Shown: positions 7,892 through 16,236, numbered from the stretch's first letter. The stretch is DNA of 47,950 nucleotides from Oscillospiraceae bacterium (GCA_004555865.1 SFJO01000017.1:1-47950), one strand, 5' to 3'. Program-made: numbers and translations. The notes: a model not told the origin generated them from the letters alone.

Positions 7892-7997
7892 ACCCTTCCC
7901 TCCTTACGCCGCGGCCGGCCGGGCAGGGCCATCGCCGCGCTTTTGCCCAATTCTTATGCGGTTTGCAGCGGGTTTAGCCCCATTTCCGGCGGGACCG

Positions 7998-8026
7998 TTG
8001 CGGCAATGAAAAAAACAAGGTATACT
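7998..8026 (+). promoter_or_regulatory. Promoter for coaX
   Basis: TTGCGG (7998-8003), 17 bases, TATACT (8021-8026), 60 bases before the coaX start. Confidence 0.65.
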
Positions 8027-8086
8027 GAGGGTGCATTCGCAAATTCTGCCCGGAATTCCGGGCTTTGGAAAAGGCAGGCAGGAACA

Positions 8087-8854
8087 ATGGTTTTGCTGGC
8101 AGATATGGGAAACACCAACGTGACCGTGGCGGGCTGGGGCGATGGCGGCCGCGTATTTGAACTTCGCCTCCCCACCGACCACAGCTGGGACGGCGCGGCC
8201 TACACAACGGCCCTGCGCGAAGGGCTGGCCGGGGCCGGGCAGGCAGACGCCCTCTTTGAGGGCGCGGCCCTGTGCAGCGTGGTGCCGCCCCTGAACGAGG
8301 CCGTGTGCGCCGCCCTTCAGGCGGTGTGCGGCAGCGCCCCGGTGCAGCTCAGCCGCCGGGGCAACACCGGCGGGGTGGACATTTTCACCGATGACCCCGA
8401 TGAGGTAGGCAACGACCTGCTGGCCGGGGCCATTGCCGCCACGGCCCTTGCCCCCATGCCCGCCATTGTGGCGGACCTGGGCACCGCCACCACCTTCACC
8501 GCTCAGGACAAGGGCGGCAGCATTCTGGGGGTGGCCATTGCTCCGGGCGTGGCCATGGGGCTGGAGGCGCTGGCCGGGCGGGCCAGCCAGCTGTTCTCGG
8601 TGGCCATTCAGGGCCCGAAGGCGGCCATCGGCACCAACACCGTGGCCAGCCTGCAAAGCGGCGTGGTGCTGGGTGCAGCCGCCCTGCTGGACGGCATGAC
8701 CGACCGGATGGAGGAGGAGCTGAACGGCGAGGCCACACTGGTGGTCACCGGCGGGCTGGCCCCGGTGGTGCTGCCCTACTGCCGGCGCAAGGCCATCCAT
8801 GTGCCGGATCTGGTGCTGGAAGGGCTGTACCGCTACTGGCAGCTGAACCGGTGA
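8087..8854 (+). CDS. coaX: Type III pantothenate kinase
   Basis: A 255-residue CoaX-type kinase that phosphorylates pantothenate in the first step of coenzyme A synthesis. The ASKHA-fold motifs are present: phosphate-1 loop ADMGNTN at residues 5-11, phosphate-2 motif DLGTATTF near the middle, and the adenosine motif VTGGLAP near the C-terminus. GGCAGGAAC precedes the ATG at 8087. The gene is monocistronic: its own promoter lies upstream and a convergent bidirectional terminator follows. CoaX rather than CoaA is typical of Firmicutes outside the bacilli. Confidence 0.92.
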   Translation: MVLLADMGNTNVTVAGWGDGGRVFELRLPTDHSWDGAAYTTALREGLAGAGQADALFEGAALCSVVPPLNEAVCAALQAVCGSAPVQLSRRGNTGGVDIFTDDPDEVGNDLLAGAIAATALAPMPAIVADLGTATTFTAQDKGGSILGVAIAPGVAMGLEALAGRASQLFSVAIQGPKAAIGTNTVASLQSGVVLGAAALLDGMTDRMEEELNGEATLVVTGGLAPVVLPYCRRKAIHVPDLVLEGLYRYWQLNR

Positions 8855-8900
8855 ACGGGTTTTCCACAATTTTTGGAGGCGCTGTTAAAAAGTCAATCAA

Positions 8901-8966
8901 AAAGCCCCCTGCGGGCGGTTTCCTCGTTTGGAAGAAGCCGCCCCCGCAGGGGGCCTTTCTGTTTTT
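8901..8966. terminator. Bidirectional terminator between coaX and the metal ATPase gene
   Basis: A long stem GCCCCCTGCGGG / CCCGCAGGGGGC, flanked by AAAAA on the left and TTTCTGTTTTTT on the right, serves the two convergent genes. Confidence 0.8.
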
Positions 8967-8998
8967 TGTTCTGTGCCGCAGAACCGCGCAGCAGAGGC

Positions 8999-10849
8999 TC
9001 AGCCCTTGCAGCGCAGCATCCGGCTGGCGTTCAGGATGGCGATGACCGCCACGCCCACGTCGGCAAACACCGCAGCCCACATACCGGCCAGGCCCACGGC
9101 GCTCAGCACCAGCACCGCGATCTTGATGCCCAATGCCAGCACGATGTTTTCGTTTACAATGCGCAGAGTCTGCCGTGCAATGCGGATGGCCACGCCCAGC
9201 TTTTCCAGCTTGTCGTCCATCAGCACCACGTCCGCCGCTTCAATGGCGGCATCGCTGCCCATGGCGCCCATGGCCACGCCCACATCGGCGCGGGAGAGCA
9301 CCGGCGCATCATTGATGCCGTCGCCCACAAACACCAGCTGACGGCCTTCCTTCTTCTCGCCCAGCAGGCGCTCCACTTGGGTAACCTTGTCCGCCGGCAA
9401 CAGCCCGGCGTGTACCTCGTCAATGCCCAGACGGCCGGCCACCTGGTGGGCCGCCTCCGGGGCGTCGCCGGTCAGCATCACCAGCTTTTCCACGCCCTCG
9501 TGCTTCAGGTCCTTCAGGGCCTGGGCCGCGCCGGGCTTCAGGGCGTCCTCAATGCGGATCACGCCCGCATACTGGCCGTCCACCGCCAGATACACCAGCG
9601 TACCGCCGCCTTCCGCCGGGGTAAACGCCGCATGTTCGTGCTCCATCAGGCGGGCGTTGCCCACAGCCACGGTTTTTCCGTCCACCTGAGCCTTCACGCC
9701 CAGGCCCGCCAGCTCCTGCACTTCCGCAACCCGGTCGGGGTCCGGCTCCAGCCCGGCCGCCGCCTGAATGGACTTGGAGATGGGATGGCTGGAGTGCTGC
9801 TCCGCCAGGGCCGCCAGCGTCAGCAGCTGGGCCTTCTCCCAGCCGGGCTGGGGGGCCACGTCCGTCACGGAGAAGTGCCCCTGGGTGAGGGTACCGGTCT
9901 TGTCCATAACCACCACTTGGGTTTTTGCCAGTGCCTCCAGATAGTTGCCGCCCTTCACCAGAATGCCCTGGCTGGACGCACCGCCGATGCCGCCGAAGAA
10001 GCTGAGGGGAATGCTGATGACCAGCGCGCAGGGGCAGCTGACCACCAGGAAGGTGAGGGCGCGGTGCAGCCACATGGTCCAGGGGCCGCCCAGGAAGAAG
10101 TTGGGCAGAATCGCCAGCGCCAGCGCCAGCCCGCAGACGGTGGGGGTGTACCACCGGGCAAATTTGGTGATGAAGTTCTCGGCCTTGGCCTTTTTGCTGC
10201 TGGAATTCTCCACCAGATCCAGAATCTTGGCCACGGTGGACTGGCCGTAGGGCTTGGTGACCTGTACGGTAATCAGGCCGTCCATGTTGACGCAGCCGCT
10301 GATGACCTCATCGCCCGGCTGAATGGACCGGGGCAGGCTCTCGCCGGTGAGGGCGGCCGTGTCCAGATTGGTGCTGCCTTCCAGCACCACGCCGTCCAGA
10401 GGCACCCGCTCGCCGGGCTTGACCAGGATCTCATCGCCCACCGCCACTTCGTCCGGGTCTACCTGCTCCACCTTGCCGTCTTTTTTCAGGTTGGCATAAT
10501 CCGGGCGGATGTCCATCAGCGAGGCAATGCTCTTGCGGCTCTTGCCTACGGCGTAGTTCTGGAACAGCTCGCCCACCTGATAGAACAGCATAACCGCCGC
10601 GCCTTCGTTGTAATCTCCCAGGGCAACCGCGCCCACGGTGGCAACGGCCATCAGGAAGTTCTCGTCGAACACCTGGCCGTTGAGGATTCCGCGCACGGCC
10701 TTTTTCAGCACGTCATGGCCGATGATGAGGTAAGGCACCAGATACAGCGCCAGCTTCAGCAGGCCGGTGGCCGGTACAAAATGCAGAATCACCAGCAGCG
10801 CCGCCGCAATGAGGATGCGCTGCAGCATCTTCTTCTGTTTTTTCGTCAT
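8999..10849 (-). CDS. P1B-type heavy-metal ATPase (Zn2+/Cd2+/Pb2+ efflux)
   Basis: A 616-residue metal-pumping ATPase of the plasma membrane. The membrane metal-site motif SCPCALV, the phosphorylation motif DKTGTLT, the actuator motif TGES, the HP motif SSHPIS and the hinge GDGINDAP are all present. A lysine (LGIKIAVLV) followed by DVG in the last membrane segments matches the P1B-2 subgroup (Zn/Cd/Pb), not the copper group. The usual N-terminal HMA domain is absent but is encoded by the separate small gene just upstream. Third and last gene of the ArsR-HMA-ATPase operon. The exact metal cannot be chosen from sequence; a cadA/zntA-type name would fit. Confidence 0.92.
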   Translation of the reverse strand: MTKKQKKMLQRILIAAALLVILHFVPATGLLKLALYLVPYLIIGHDVLKKAVRGILNGQVFDENFLMAVATVGAVALGDYNEGAAVMLFYQVGELFQNYAVGKSRKSIASLMDIRPDYANLKKDGKVEQVDPDEVAVGDEILVKPGERVPLDGVVLEGSTNLDTAALTGESLPRSIQPGDEVISGCVNMDGLITVQVTKPYGQSTVAKILDLVENSSSKKAKAENFITKFARWYTPTVCGLALALAILPNFFLGGPWTMWLHRALTFLVVSCPCALVISIPLSFFGGIGGASSQGILVKGGNYLEALAKTQVVVMDKTGTLTQGHFSVTDVAPQPGWEKAQLLTLAALAEQHSSHPISKSIQAAAGLEPDPDRVAEVQELAGLGVKAQVDGKTVAVGNARLMEHEHAAFTPAEGGGTLVYLAVDGQYAGVIRIEDALKPGAAQALKDLKHEGVEKLVMLTGDAPEAAHQVAGRLGIDEVHAGLLPADKVTQVERLLGEKKEGRQLVFVGDGINDAPVLSRADVGVAMGAMGSDAAIEAADVVLMDDKLEKLGVAIRIARQTLRIVNENIVLALGIKIAVLVLSAVGLAGMWAAVFADVGVAVIAILNASRMLRCKG

Positions 10850-11005
10850 GAGAGGGTCTCCTTTCCCTCGGGTCCGCCTTCGGGGTAAATAATCGTTTTA
10901 TCGTTATTACGAATCAATCCATTGGGGAAATTTGGCCGATAAAACCCCATCCGGTGCAAATGCGCTTTGACCGGACGGGGCAGTGCGTGAGAAGGAGATA
11001 CAGCC

Positions 11006-11224
11006 TTACAGCTTGATCTCGCAGTCAGGCTCCACCTTTTTGCAGACCTTGACGATCTCCTGCATGATCTCGTCAAAGCGGTCGTCCACGGCGTCCACGG
11101 TCATCTTCTGGGCCAGAAAGTTCACGGTGGCCTTGTTCACGCCCTCCAGTTTGTTGATGGCGTCCTCCATTTTGGCGGCGCAATGGGCGCAGTCCAAGTC
11201 TTCCAGCATAAACGTCTTTTTCAT
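11006..11224 (-). CDS. Stand-alone heavy-metal-associated (HMA) domain protein
   Basis: A 72-residue ferredoxin-fold metal-binding protein. The loop LEDLDCAHCAAKME carries the CxxC metal ligands; the aspartate before the first cysteine is typical of Zn/Cd-type HMA domains rather than copper ones. It probably delivers metal to the ATPase encoded next, which lacks its own HMA domain. ATG at 11224 follows GGAGGAAC. An interval of 156 bases separates it from the ATPase gene, with no strong terminator. Confidence 0.88.
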   Translation of the reverse strand: MKKTFMLEDLDCAHCAAKMEDAINKLEGVNKATVNFLAQKMTVDAVDDRFDEIMQEIVKVCKKVEPDCEIKL

Positions 11225-11303
11225 GAGAAGTTCCTCCTTCGGTTGATTGAAGTTCTGAAGCAATGTATGGTCAGCGCCGCAGGGCGTTGAGTCGGGTTTT
11301 GGG

Positions 11304-11678
11304 TCACTCCATCACATGGTCCATTCCCTGGCCGATGATGGAGCGCACGTGCTGATCGGCCAGCGAATAAAATACGGTTTTGCCCTCCCGCCGGCTTCGC
11401 ACCAGCTTGTTGGCCTTGAGGGTGCGCAGCTGGTGGCTGATGGCCGACTGGGTCAGCCCCAGAAGATCGGCAATGTCGCACACGCACATTTCCGCCTCAA
11501 ACAGGGCATACAGAATTTTGATGCGGGTGGAGTCGCCGAACACCTTAAATAGTTCGGCCAAATCGTACAGAACCTCGTCATCGGGAAGGTCGGACTGTAC
11601 TTTCTGCAAAATATCCTGATGAACCTGATTTTCTTCGCAGCAGTCCAGCGGTTCGTTCTGGCCGGGCATTACAAGCAT
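11304..11678 (-). CDS. ArsR/SmtB family metal-sensing repressor
   Basis: A 124-residue winged-helix repressor. The DNA-binding segment is LTQSAISHQLRTLKANKLV. Candidate metal ligands are a Cys-Cys pair near the N-terminus (LDCCEE), the MCVCDIA motif of helix alpha-3 as in CadC/ArsR, and the alpha-5 zinc site DQHVRSIIGQGMDH. This combination suggests Cd/Pb/Zn sensing. The ATG at 11678 is chosen because AAGGAGG lies 8 bases before it; an upstream in-frame ATG lacks a site. It heads the efflux operon, behind a consensus promoter with an inverted repeat between -10 and the gene. Confidence 0.9.
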   Translation of the reverse strand: MLVMPGQNEPLDCCEENQVHQDILQKVQSDLPDDEVLYDLAELFKVFGDSTRIKILYALFEAEMCVCDIADLLGLTQSAISHQLRTLKANKLVRSRREGKTVFYSLADQHVRSIIGQGMDHVME

Positions 11679-11737
11679 CCGGGCAGCCTCCTTTCGGGTA
11701 CGTGGTTTGGAACGGCGGCTCACTGTTTTCAAACATG

Positions 11738-11751
11738 TGAGCAACTGTTCA
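11738..11751. promoter_or_regulatory. Candidate ArsR/SmtB operator
   Basis: TGAGCA-AC-TGTTCA is an inverted repeat with one mismatch, just downstream of the -10 box of the efflux operon. This is the place and the kind of sequence expected for an SmtB/ArsR operator. TGTTCAT occurs a second time between it and the -10 box. Confidence 0.55.
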
Positions 11752-11758
11752 TATGTTC

Positions 11759-11787
11759 ATTATATGCATAGGTTCTGTGGATGTCAA
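11759..11787 (-). promoter_or_regulatory. Consensus promoter of the metal-efflux operon
   Basis: On the minus strand TTGACA (11782-11787), 17 bases, TATAAT (11759-11764); a perfect match to the consensus, as expected for a promoter held in check by a repressor. Confidence 0.8.
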
Positions 11788-11845
11788 GAGTTGTTTTGCA
11801 CATTTTTCAGGTTTTAATTTTGGCGGGAATGCGTTTGCCGCAGCC

Positions 11846-11900
11846 ACAAGAGGCTTCCCCTTGAAAGGAAGCTGTCGCGTCAGCGACGGATGAAGTGGAA
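11846..11900. repeat. REP-like palindromic element
   Basis: Two adjoining inverted repeats (AGGCTTCCCCTtgaaaGGAAGCT and TCGCgtcaGCGA) followed by GATGAAGTGG. From memory, this layout resembles short interspersed palindromes common in Faecalibacterium-like genomes. It lies in non-coding DNA between the efflux operon promoter and the rsuA-type gene. The rest of 11788-12001 shows nothing I can assign. Confidence 0.4.
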
Positions 11901-12001
11901 TCTTCCGGCCGCAATCGCCTTGCGGCAGTGTCACACCTGGCACACCTTTGCCATATGGCCATCGCTCTGCCGCAACGCTGCACCGGCGCCCCAAGCACCC
12001 A

Positions 12002-12051
12002 AAAACATCCAACAGGCCCGCCTCGGGTTCTCACACCCAGAGCGGGCCTGT
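12002..12051 (-). terminator. Terminator after the pseudouridine synthase gene
   Basis: Stem ACAGGCCCGC / GCGGGCCTGT; on the minus strand it is followed by TGGATGTTTTT. It begins 10 bases past the stop codon. Confidence 0.65.
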
Positions 12052-12061
12052 CACGTTCTTC

Positions 12062-12790
12062 TCATCGTTGCTGAATTTTATGTACCTCTTCCGCGGTCAA
12101 CGCACGCCACTGACCGGGTGCGAGGGCGGCATCCAGGGCAAGGCCGCCGATGGCTGTGCGGTGCAGGCCGTTTACTCCCACATCGTACACCCCAAACATC
12201 CGCTTGATCTGGTGGTACACCCCCTGGTGCAGCACCACGGTGCAGCGGCAGGGGTCCTGCTCATCCGGGTAAAGCTCCGCCGGTTCCATGGTCTGGCCGT
12301 CCGCCAGCGTCACCCCTTTGGCAAAGCCCTCGGCCATGGCCGGGGTTGCCGGGGCGTCCAGCACCACCCGGTACGTCTTGCTCACATGGCGGCGCGGGGC
12401 CAGAATGTCGTGGGCAAAGGCCCCATCGTCCGTCAGCAGCACAAACCCGGTGCTGGTTTTATCCAGCCGCCCCGCCGGGAACAGCGCCCGCCGGGGGTAA
12501 GCGTCCCGCACCAGATCCACCACGGTGGTGTCCCGCTTGTCCTCGGCGGCGCTCACCACCCCTTCCGGCTTGTTCAGCATCAGGTACACAAACGCCTCAT
12601 GGTGCAGCGGCCGGCCACCGGCGCACACATCCGCCCCCGGCTCCAGCTGGGTGTCCGCCTTTTTGCAAACCTGACCGTTCACGGTCACGCGGCCTTTGGC
12701 AATCATCTCCCGGCTGGCGCTGCGGGGAATTTCCAGCGCCTGGGCCACGTATTTGTCCAGCCGGGTCTTTTTCTCTGCTCCCATGGCCAT
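12062..12790 (-). CDS. Pseudouridine synthase, RsuA/RluB family
   Basis: A 242-residue rRNA-modifying enzyme. An S4 RNA-binding domain (about residues 8-55, TRLDKYVAQALEIPRSASR) precedes the catalytic domain with the active-site motif GRLDKTSTG (Asp110), where Asp attacks the target uridine. The length and domain order fit the RsuA family that modifies 16S or 23S rRNA; which site is unknown. The ATG at 12790 overlaps the stop codon of the upstream acetyltransferase gene (TGATG), so the two are translationally coupled. A second ATG two codons later is possible. Confidence 0.9.
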   Translation of the reverse strand: MAMGAEKKTRLDKYVAQALEIPRSASREMIAKGRVTVNGQVCKKADTQLEPGADVCAGGRPLHHEAFVYLMLNKPEGVVSAAEDKRDTTVVDLVRDAYPRRALFPAGRLDKTSTGFVLLTDDGAFAHDILAPRRHVSKTYRVVLDAPATPAMAEGFAKGVTLADGQTMEPAELYPDEQDPCRCTVVLHQGVYHQIKRMFGVYDVGVNGLHRTAIGGLALDAALAPGQWRALTAEEVHKIQQR

Positions 12791-13395
12791 CACTCCGGCT
12801 GCCCGGCCAGCTGGCGCGGGCACTGGGCCAGGTCCTCCTCGGTGAGGGCGCGCAGCACCTTGCAGGGGTTGCCCGCTGCCACCACACCGGCAGGCACGTC
12901 CTTGGTCACCACGCTGCCCGCGCCGATGATGCTGCCCCGGCCGATGGTCACGCCGGGCAGAATGGTCACATGGCCGCCCAGCCACACCTCGTCCTCAATG
13001 GTCACGGGCAGGGCCTTTTCCAGCCCCGTGTTGCGGTTGGCTGCGTCAAAGGGGTGCACCGCGGTGTAAACGCCGCAGTCCGGTCCCATAAACACGTGCT
13101 TGCCCAGGGCAATGGGGGCGCAGTCCATCAGATAGCAGCCCCGGTTCAAAAAGCTGCCCTCGCCGATGGTGATGTTGAACCCGTAATCGCACTGGAAGGG
13201 GCTGAGCAGCCCCGCCTTTTCGCTCAGGCCGGGCAGCAGCCGGGCCAGCAGGATCTTCCGGGACTCTTTGGAGGTATACGGGGTGCTGTTCAGCGCCTGG
13301 CACAGCTCGGCGGTCTGCTCCCGCTCGGCGCACAGGGCCGGGTCAAAATTGGCATTGAACCACAGCCCCGCCTGCATTTTTTCTTTTTCGGTCAT
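12790..13395 (-). CDS. Maltose/galactoside O-acetyltransferase family protein
   Basis: A 201-residue left-handed beta-helix acetyltransferase (acetyl-CoA donor) with an N-terminal Mac domain (EKEKMQAGLWFNANFDPAL), the catalytic-histidine segment VYTAVHPFDAANRN, and hexapeptide repeats ending in GAGSVVTKDVPAGVVAAGNP. This is the LacA/Maa family; the natural acceptor is usually uncertain. Start at 13395 chosen with AGAGGAACG upstream; other starts lack a site. It overlaps the pseudouridine synthase gene. Confidence 0.9.
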   Translation of the reverse strand: MTEKEKMQAGLWFNANFDPALCAEREQTAELCQALNSTPYTSKESRKILLARLLPGLSEKAGLLSPFQCDYGFNITIGEGSFLNRGCYLMDCAPIALGKHVFMGPDCGVYTAVHPFDAANRNTGLEKALPVTIEDEVWLGGHVTILPGVTIGRGSIIGAGSVVTKDVPAGVVAAGNPCKVLRALTEEDLAQCPRQLAGQPE

Positions 13396-13417
13396 GGTCT
13401 CGTTCCTCTTTTTCTGC

Positions 13418-13472
13418 AAAAACGCCCCGCACAGCGGCCGGGCAGGCCCATCGCGCGGGGCGTTTCTTTTTT
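13418..13472. terminator. Terminator between purB and the acetyltransferase gene
   Basis: Stem AACGCCCCGC / GCGGGGCGTT with T-runs on both strands outside it. Its position 30 bases past the purB stop makes it the purB terminator (minus strand). Confidence 0.75.
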
Positions 13473-13502
13473 AAGCCGCAGCCCCCAAGGCGGGGCGGGC
13501 TG

Positions 13503-14936
13503 TTACACGTTCAGTTCTGCCTTCTGGCCCAGGGCATCCTGGTTTGCGTCCAGCACGGGCTGGATCACATTGGCCAGGAACTCCTCCACCTGGTGGGGGG
13601 CACGGCCGGTAAAGGCCTCCGGCTGCAGCTCGGCCTCGATCTCCTCGCGGGTCAGGCCGAAGGCGGGGTCCGCCTCCACCCGGGCGATCATATCGTTGGG
13701 CAGGCCCTCCTGCTTCACCTGTGCAGCGGCGGCAATGGCGTGCTGGCGCAGGCGCTCGTGCAGCTCCTGCCGGTCGCCGCCCTTTTTCACGGCCTTCATC
13801 ATGATGTTCTCGCTGGCCATGAAGGGCAGCTCGGCCATCACGCGGCTGCGCACCACCTTGGGATACACCACCAAACCGTCGCTGATGTTCAGCAGGATGT
13901 TCAGAATGGCATCGGCCGCCAGGAAGCCCTCGGCCATGGCCACGCGCTTGTTGGCGGAGTCATCCAGCGTGCGCTCGAACCACTGGGTGCCGGTGGTGAA
14001 GGCCGGGTTCAGCACGTCCACCATCAGATAGCGGGACAGGGCGCAGATGCGCTCACACCGCATGGGGTTGCGCTTGTAAGGCATGGCGGAGGAACCGATC
14101 TGGTTCTTCTCAAAGGGCTCTTCCATCTCCTTGAAGTTGGCCAGCAGACGGATATCGGTGGCCATCTTCATGGCGCTCTGGGCGATGCCGGCCAGGGCGC
14201 TCAGCACCTGATAATCCACCTTGCGGCTGTAGGTCTGGCCGCTGACGGGCACCACCTTGTCAAAGCCCATCTGGGCGGTGATGTCCGCCTCCATGGCCTT
14301 GATCTTCTCCTCGTCGCCCTCAAACAGCTCCATAAAGCTGGCCTGGGTGCCGGTGGTGCCCTTGGCGCCGCGCAGGGCCAGATGGGCAATGCGGGCGTCC
14401 AGCTCCTCCAGGTCCATGTAGAACTCGTTCATCCACAGGGTGGCGCGCTTGCCCACGGTGGTCAGCTGGGCAGGCTGGCAGTGGGTGTAGGCCAGGCAGG
14501 GCATATCCTTGTATTCCCGGGCAAAGTCGGCCAGCAGGGCCAGCACGCCGATGAGCTTTTTGCGCACCAGCTCCAGGCCCTGGCGCATTACGATCACATC
14601 GGTGTTGTCGCCCACATAGCAGCTGGTCGCGCCCAGATGAATGATGCCCTTTGCGTCGGGGCACTGCAGACCGTAGGCATACACATGGCTCATCACGTCA
14701 TGGCGCACCAGCTTTTCCCGGGCGATGGCGTCCTCATAGTTGATGTCATCGGCATGGGCCTCCAGCTGGGCGATCTGCTCGTCGGTGATGTCCAGGCCCT
14801 GGCGCTTTTCCGCCTTGGCCAGGGCGATCCACAGCCGCCGCCAGGTGCGGAACTTGTTGTCGTCGCTGAAGATGTACTGCATCTCGTCGCTGGAATAGCG
14901 GGTGGAGAAGGGGCTGATGTAACGATCGTGTGCCAT
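13503..14936 (-). CDS. purB: Adenylosuccinate lyase
   Basis: A 477-residue fumarase/aspartase superfamily enzyme that acts twice in purine synthesis (SAICAR to AICAR and adenylosuccinate to AMP). The superfamily signature GSSAMPYKRNP is present with its flexible-loop serine, along with the TSCYVGDNTD and YTHCQPAQ segments. The start MAHDRYISPFSTRYS at 14936 has GGAGGAAC upstream; a longer in-frame extension looks non-native. A promoter lies at 15024-15053 and a terminator follows, so it is monocistronic. Confidence 0.95.
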   Translation of the reverse strand: MAHDRYISPFSTRYSSDEMQYIFSDDNKFRTWRRLWIALAKAEKRQGLDITDEQIAQLEAHADDINYEDAIAREKLVRHDVMSHVYAYGLQCPDAKGIIHLGATSCYVGDNTDVIVMRQGLELVRKKLIGVLALLADFAREYKDMPCLAYTHCQPAQLTTVGKRATLWMNEFYMDLEELDARIAHLALRGAKGTTGTQASFMELFEGDEEKIKAMEADITAQMGFDKVVPVSGQTYSRKVDYQVLSALAGIAQSAMKMATDIRLLANFKEMEEPFEKNQIGSSAMPYKRNPMRCERICALSRYLMVDVLNPAFTTGTQWFERTLDDSANKRVAMAEGFLAADAILNILLNISDGLVVYPKVVRSRVMAELPFMASENIMMKAVKKGGDRQELHERLRQHAIAAAAQVKQEGLPNDMIARVEADPAFGLTREEIEAELQPEAFTGRAPHQVEEFLANVIQPVLDANQDALGQKAELNV

Positions 14937-15023
14937 GTTGTACGTTCCTCCAAAAAGGCGGCCGGGGCCGCTGTGTTCCAAGGCCGGGCATTCGCCTGGG
15001 CCATACTTTTCCATTCTGAGTAT

Positions 15024-15053
15024 ATTATATCCCCAAAAACGCCGGCCCGTCAA
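15024..15053 (-). promoter_or_regulatory. Promoter for purB
   Basis: On the minus strand TTGACG (15048-15053), 18 bases, TATAAT (15024-15029). Confidence 0.65.
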
Positions 15054-15093
15054 GGAAAGCCGGGGCTTTGGCGGGGCGTTCGTAAGACAGTGA

Positions 15094-15195
15094 ACGGAGC
15101 GTATCGGTGCGGATGCGCTCCGTTTCTTTGTGCTGTTATGACATATGGCACAGTTGCAGGCAGCCCCCTTGGCTCTCCCTCCGGGAGAGCCAAGT
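15094..15195. repeat. Two palindromes in non-coding DNA upstream of purB
   Basis: ACGGAGCG...CGCTCCGT followed by TTTCTTT (about 15095-15129) could act as a terminator on the plus strand. CTTGGCTCTCCctcCGGGAGAGCCAAG (about 15169-15195) is a near-perfect palindrome of the REP type. There is no gene between 15054 and 15299. Confidence 0.45.
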
Positions 15196-15299
15196 TCCGC
15201 GCGTAATGCACTACACCGAACGGTGTATAGAAGTGCGCCCTTTAGTTCCTGAAGGGATTTTATCAGTTTGCCAAACTGGAAGTTGTCCTTATGCCAAGT

Positions 15300-15683
15300 T
15301 TACTTGTCAATCACAAAATAAGCAATCACCATTACCAAAGAAATGGTCAATCCTATATAAAACTCGGGGAATGCTAATCGAATGCTATTCTGTAAACTGA
15401 CTTCACCGGTGACAGTCAATGTATGCCAGATGAGGAATTTATATATTTCGGAGACCACAATCCCAATCACGCCTAATGCGCCTAAACTTTTACTAACAAC
15501 TCGTTTCTTGAAGGGAAACCATACTCCTAAAACAAACAAAATGACAGACACTATTCCAATAGGATTGAGCAGATTTATCAAGCCGGTAATTTCCTGTACA
15601 CCTTTTAATCCACCATATTGGTTAAATAACATTGGTAATAAACTGATTAGAAACGCTATTGATAGAATTATTTTCTTTCTCAT
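15300..15683 (-). CDS. Small integral membrane protein, unknown function
   Basis: A 127-residue, very hydrophobic protein starting MRKKIILSIAFLISLLPML, with four likely membrane segments (about residues 4-21, 41-57, 67-85 and 107-124). It is AT-rich, unlike purB next door. AAGGAG sits 11 bases before the ATG. The leader carries AAATCGGAATTTGGCGAAGGAG, nearly the same as before the gene at 365-700, and about 30 bases after the stop comes ACTTCCAGTTTG, a motif repeated after the other small genes. I do not recognise a named family. Confidence 0.65.
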   Translation of the reverse strand: MRKKIILSIAFLISLLPMLFNQYGGLKGVQEITGLINLLNPIGIVSVILFVLGVWFPFKKRVVSKSLGALGVIGIVVSEIYKFLIWHTLTVTGEVSLQNSIRLAFPEFYIGLTISLVMVIAYFVIDK

Positions 15684-15754
15684 TCATTCACACTCCTTCG
15701 CCAAATTCCGATTTTTCATTTGATTACATATAAGGCACCTCGTCAAACTGGAAG

Positions 15755-16072
15755 TTATCTTTTTCTTAATGGCAATGCTATTAAATTTCCCAATAATGCA
15801 ATAACAGCATATCCAACTACATAAACCCATGCACTTGAGTTATAAAATATAAATATAGATGGCGCAAACATTATTGCTACAATCAAAATATACCAGAAGT
15901 TAAAACCATTCCTAATCCCATAAAAAACAGAGGTTATTAAACATATTAGAGGAATAATTACTAACATAACAATCATTGCACTTCCTGTGTTTTTTATAAA
16001 CCAAGGAACGATATAAAAATCTATCAGCAACAGTAGGTAGAAAACCATGTTCTTTTTTAATTTATCCATCAT
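15755..16072 (-). CDS. Small integral membrane protein, conserved hypothetical
   Basis: A 105-residue hydrophobic protein beginning MMDKLKKNMVFYLLLLI with about four membrane segments and a basic C-terminus (LPLRKR). It resembles small conserved membrane proteins of unknown function in Clostridia. Directly after the TAA stop comes CTTCCAGTTTG, and upstream is the second copy of the 96-bp repeat, which brings the candidate promoter. AAAGGATGATGAT precedes the start; ATG at 16072 or 16069 may be used. Together with the 15300-15683 gene it forms an AT-rich pair inserted between purB and the ybaK-type gene. Confidence 0.65.
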   Translation of the reverse strand: MMDKLKKNMVFYLLLLIDFYIVPWFIKNTGSAMIVMLVIIPLICLITSVFYGIRNGFNFWYILIVAIMFAPSIFIFYNSSAWVYVVGYAVIALLGNLIALPLRKR

Positions 16073-16084
16073 ATCATCATCCTT

Positions 16085-16180
16085 TCAAATTCCGATTTGC
16101 AGGTCTGTTCGGCTCCATATTATCATATGGCCGGATAAACTACAAGAACAGCCACAGCAGTGCAAACTGCTGTGGCTGTT
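16085..16180 (-). repeat. 96-bp direct repeat, copy B: hairpin plus candidate promoter
   Basis: Identical in all 96 bases to 718-813. The hairpin AACAGCCACAGCAG / CTGCTGTGGCTGTT (16147-16180) lies after the Cys-tRNA deacylase gene, and the promoter-like part points into the small membrane-protein gene at 15755-16072. Beyond the hairpin the similarity continues imperfectly for about 20 bases (TCCT.AC.AACACCGCC). Confidence 0.85.
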
Positions 16181-16236
16181 TCCTGTCCTACGAACACCGC
16201 CTATTGGCCCCGGCTTTTGTACTTTTTATGCGCTGC

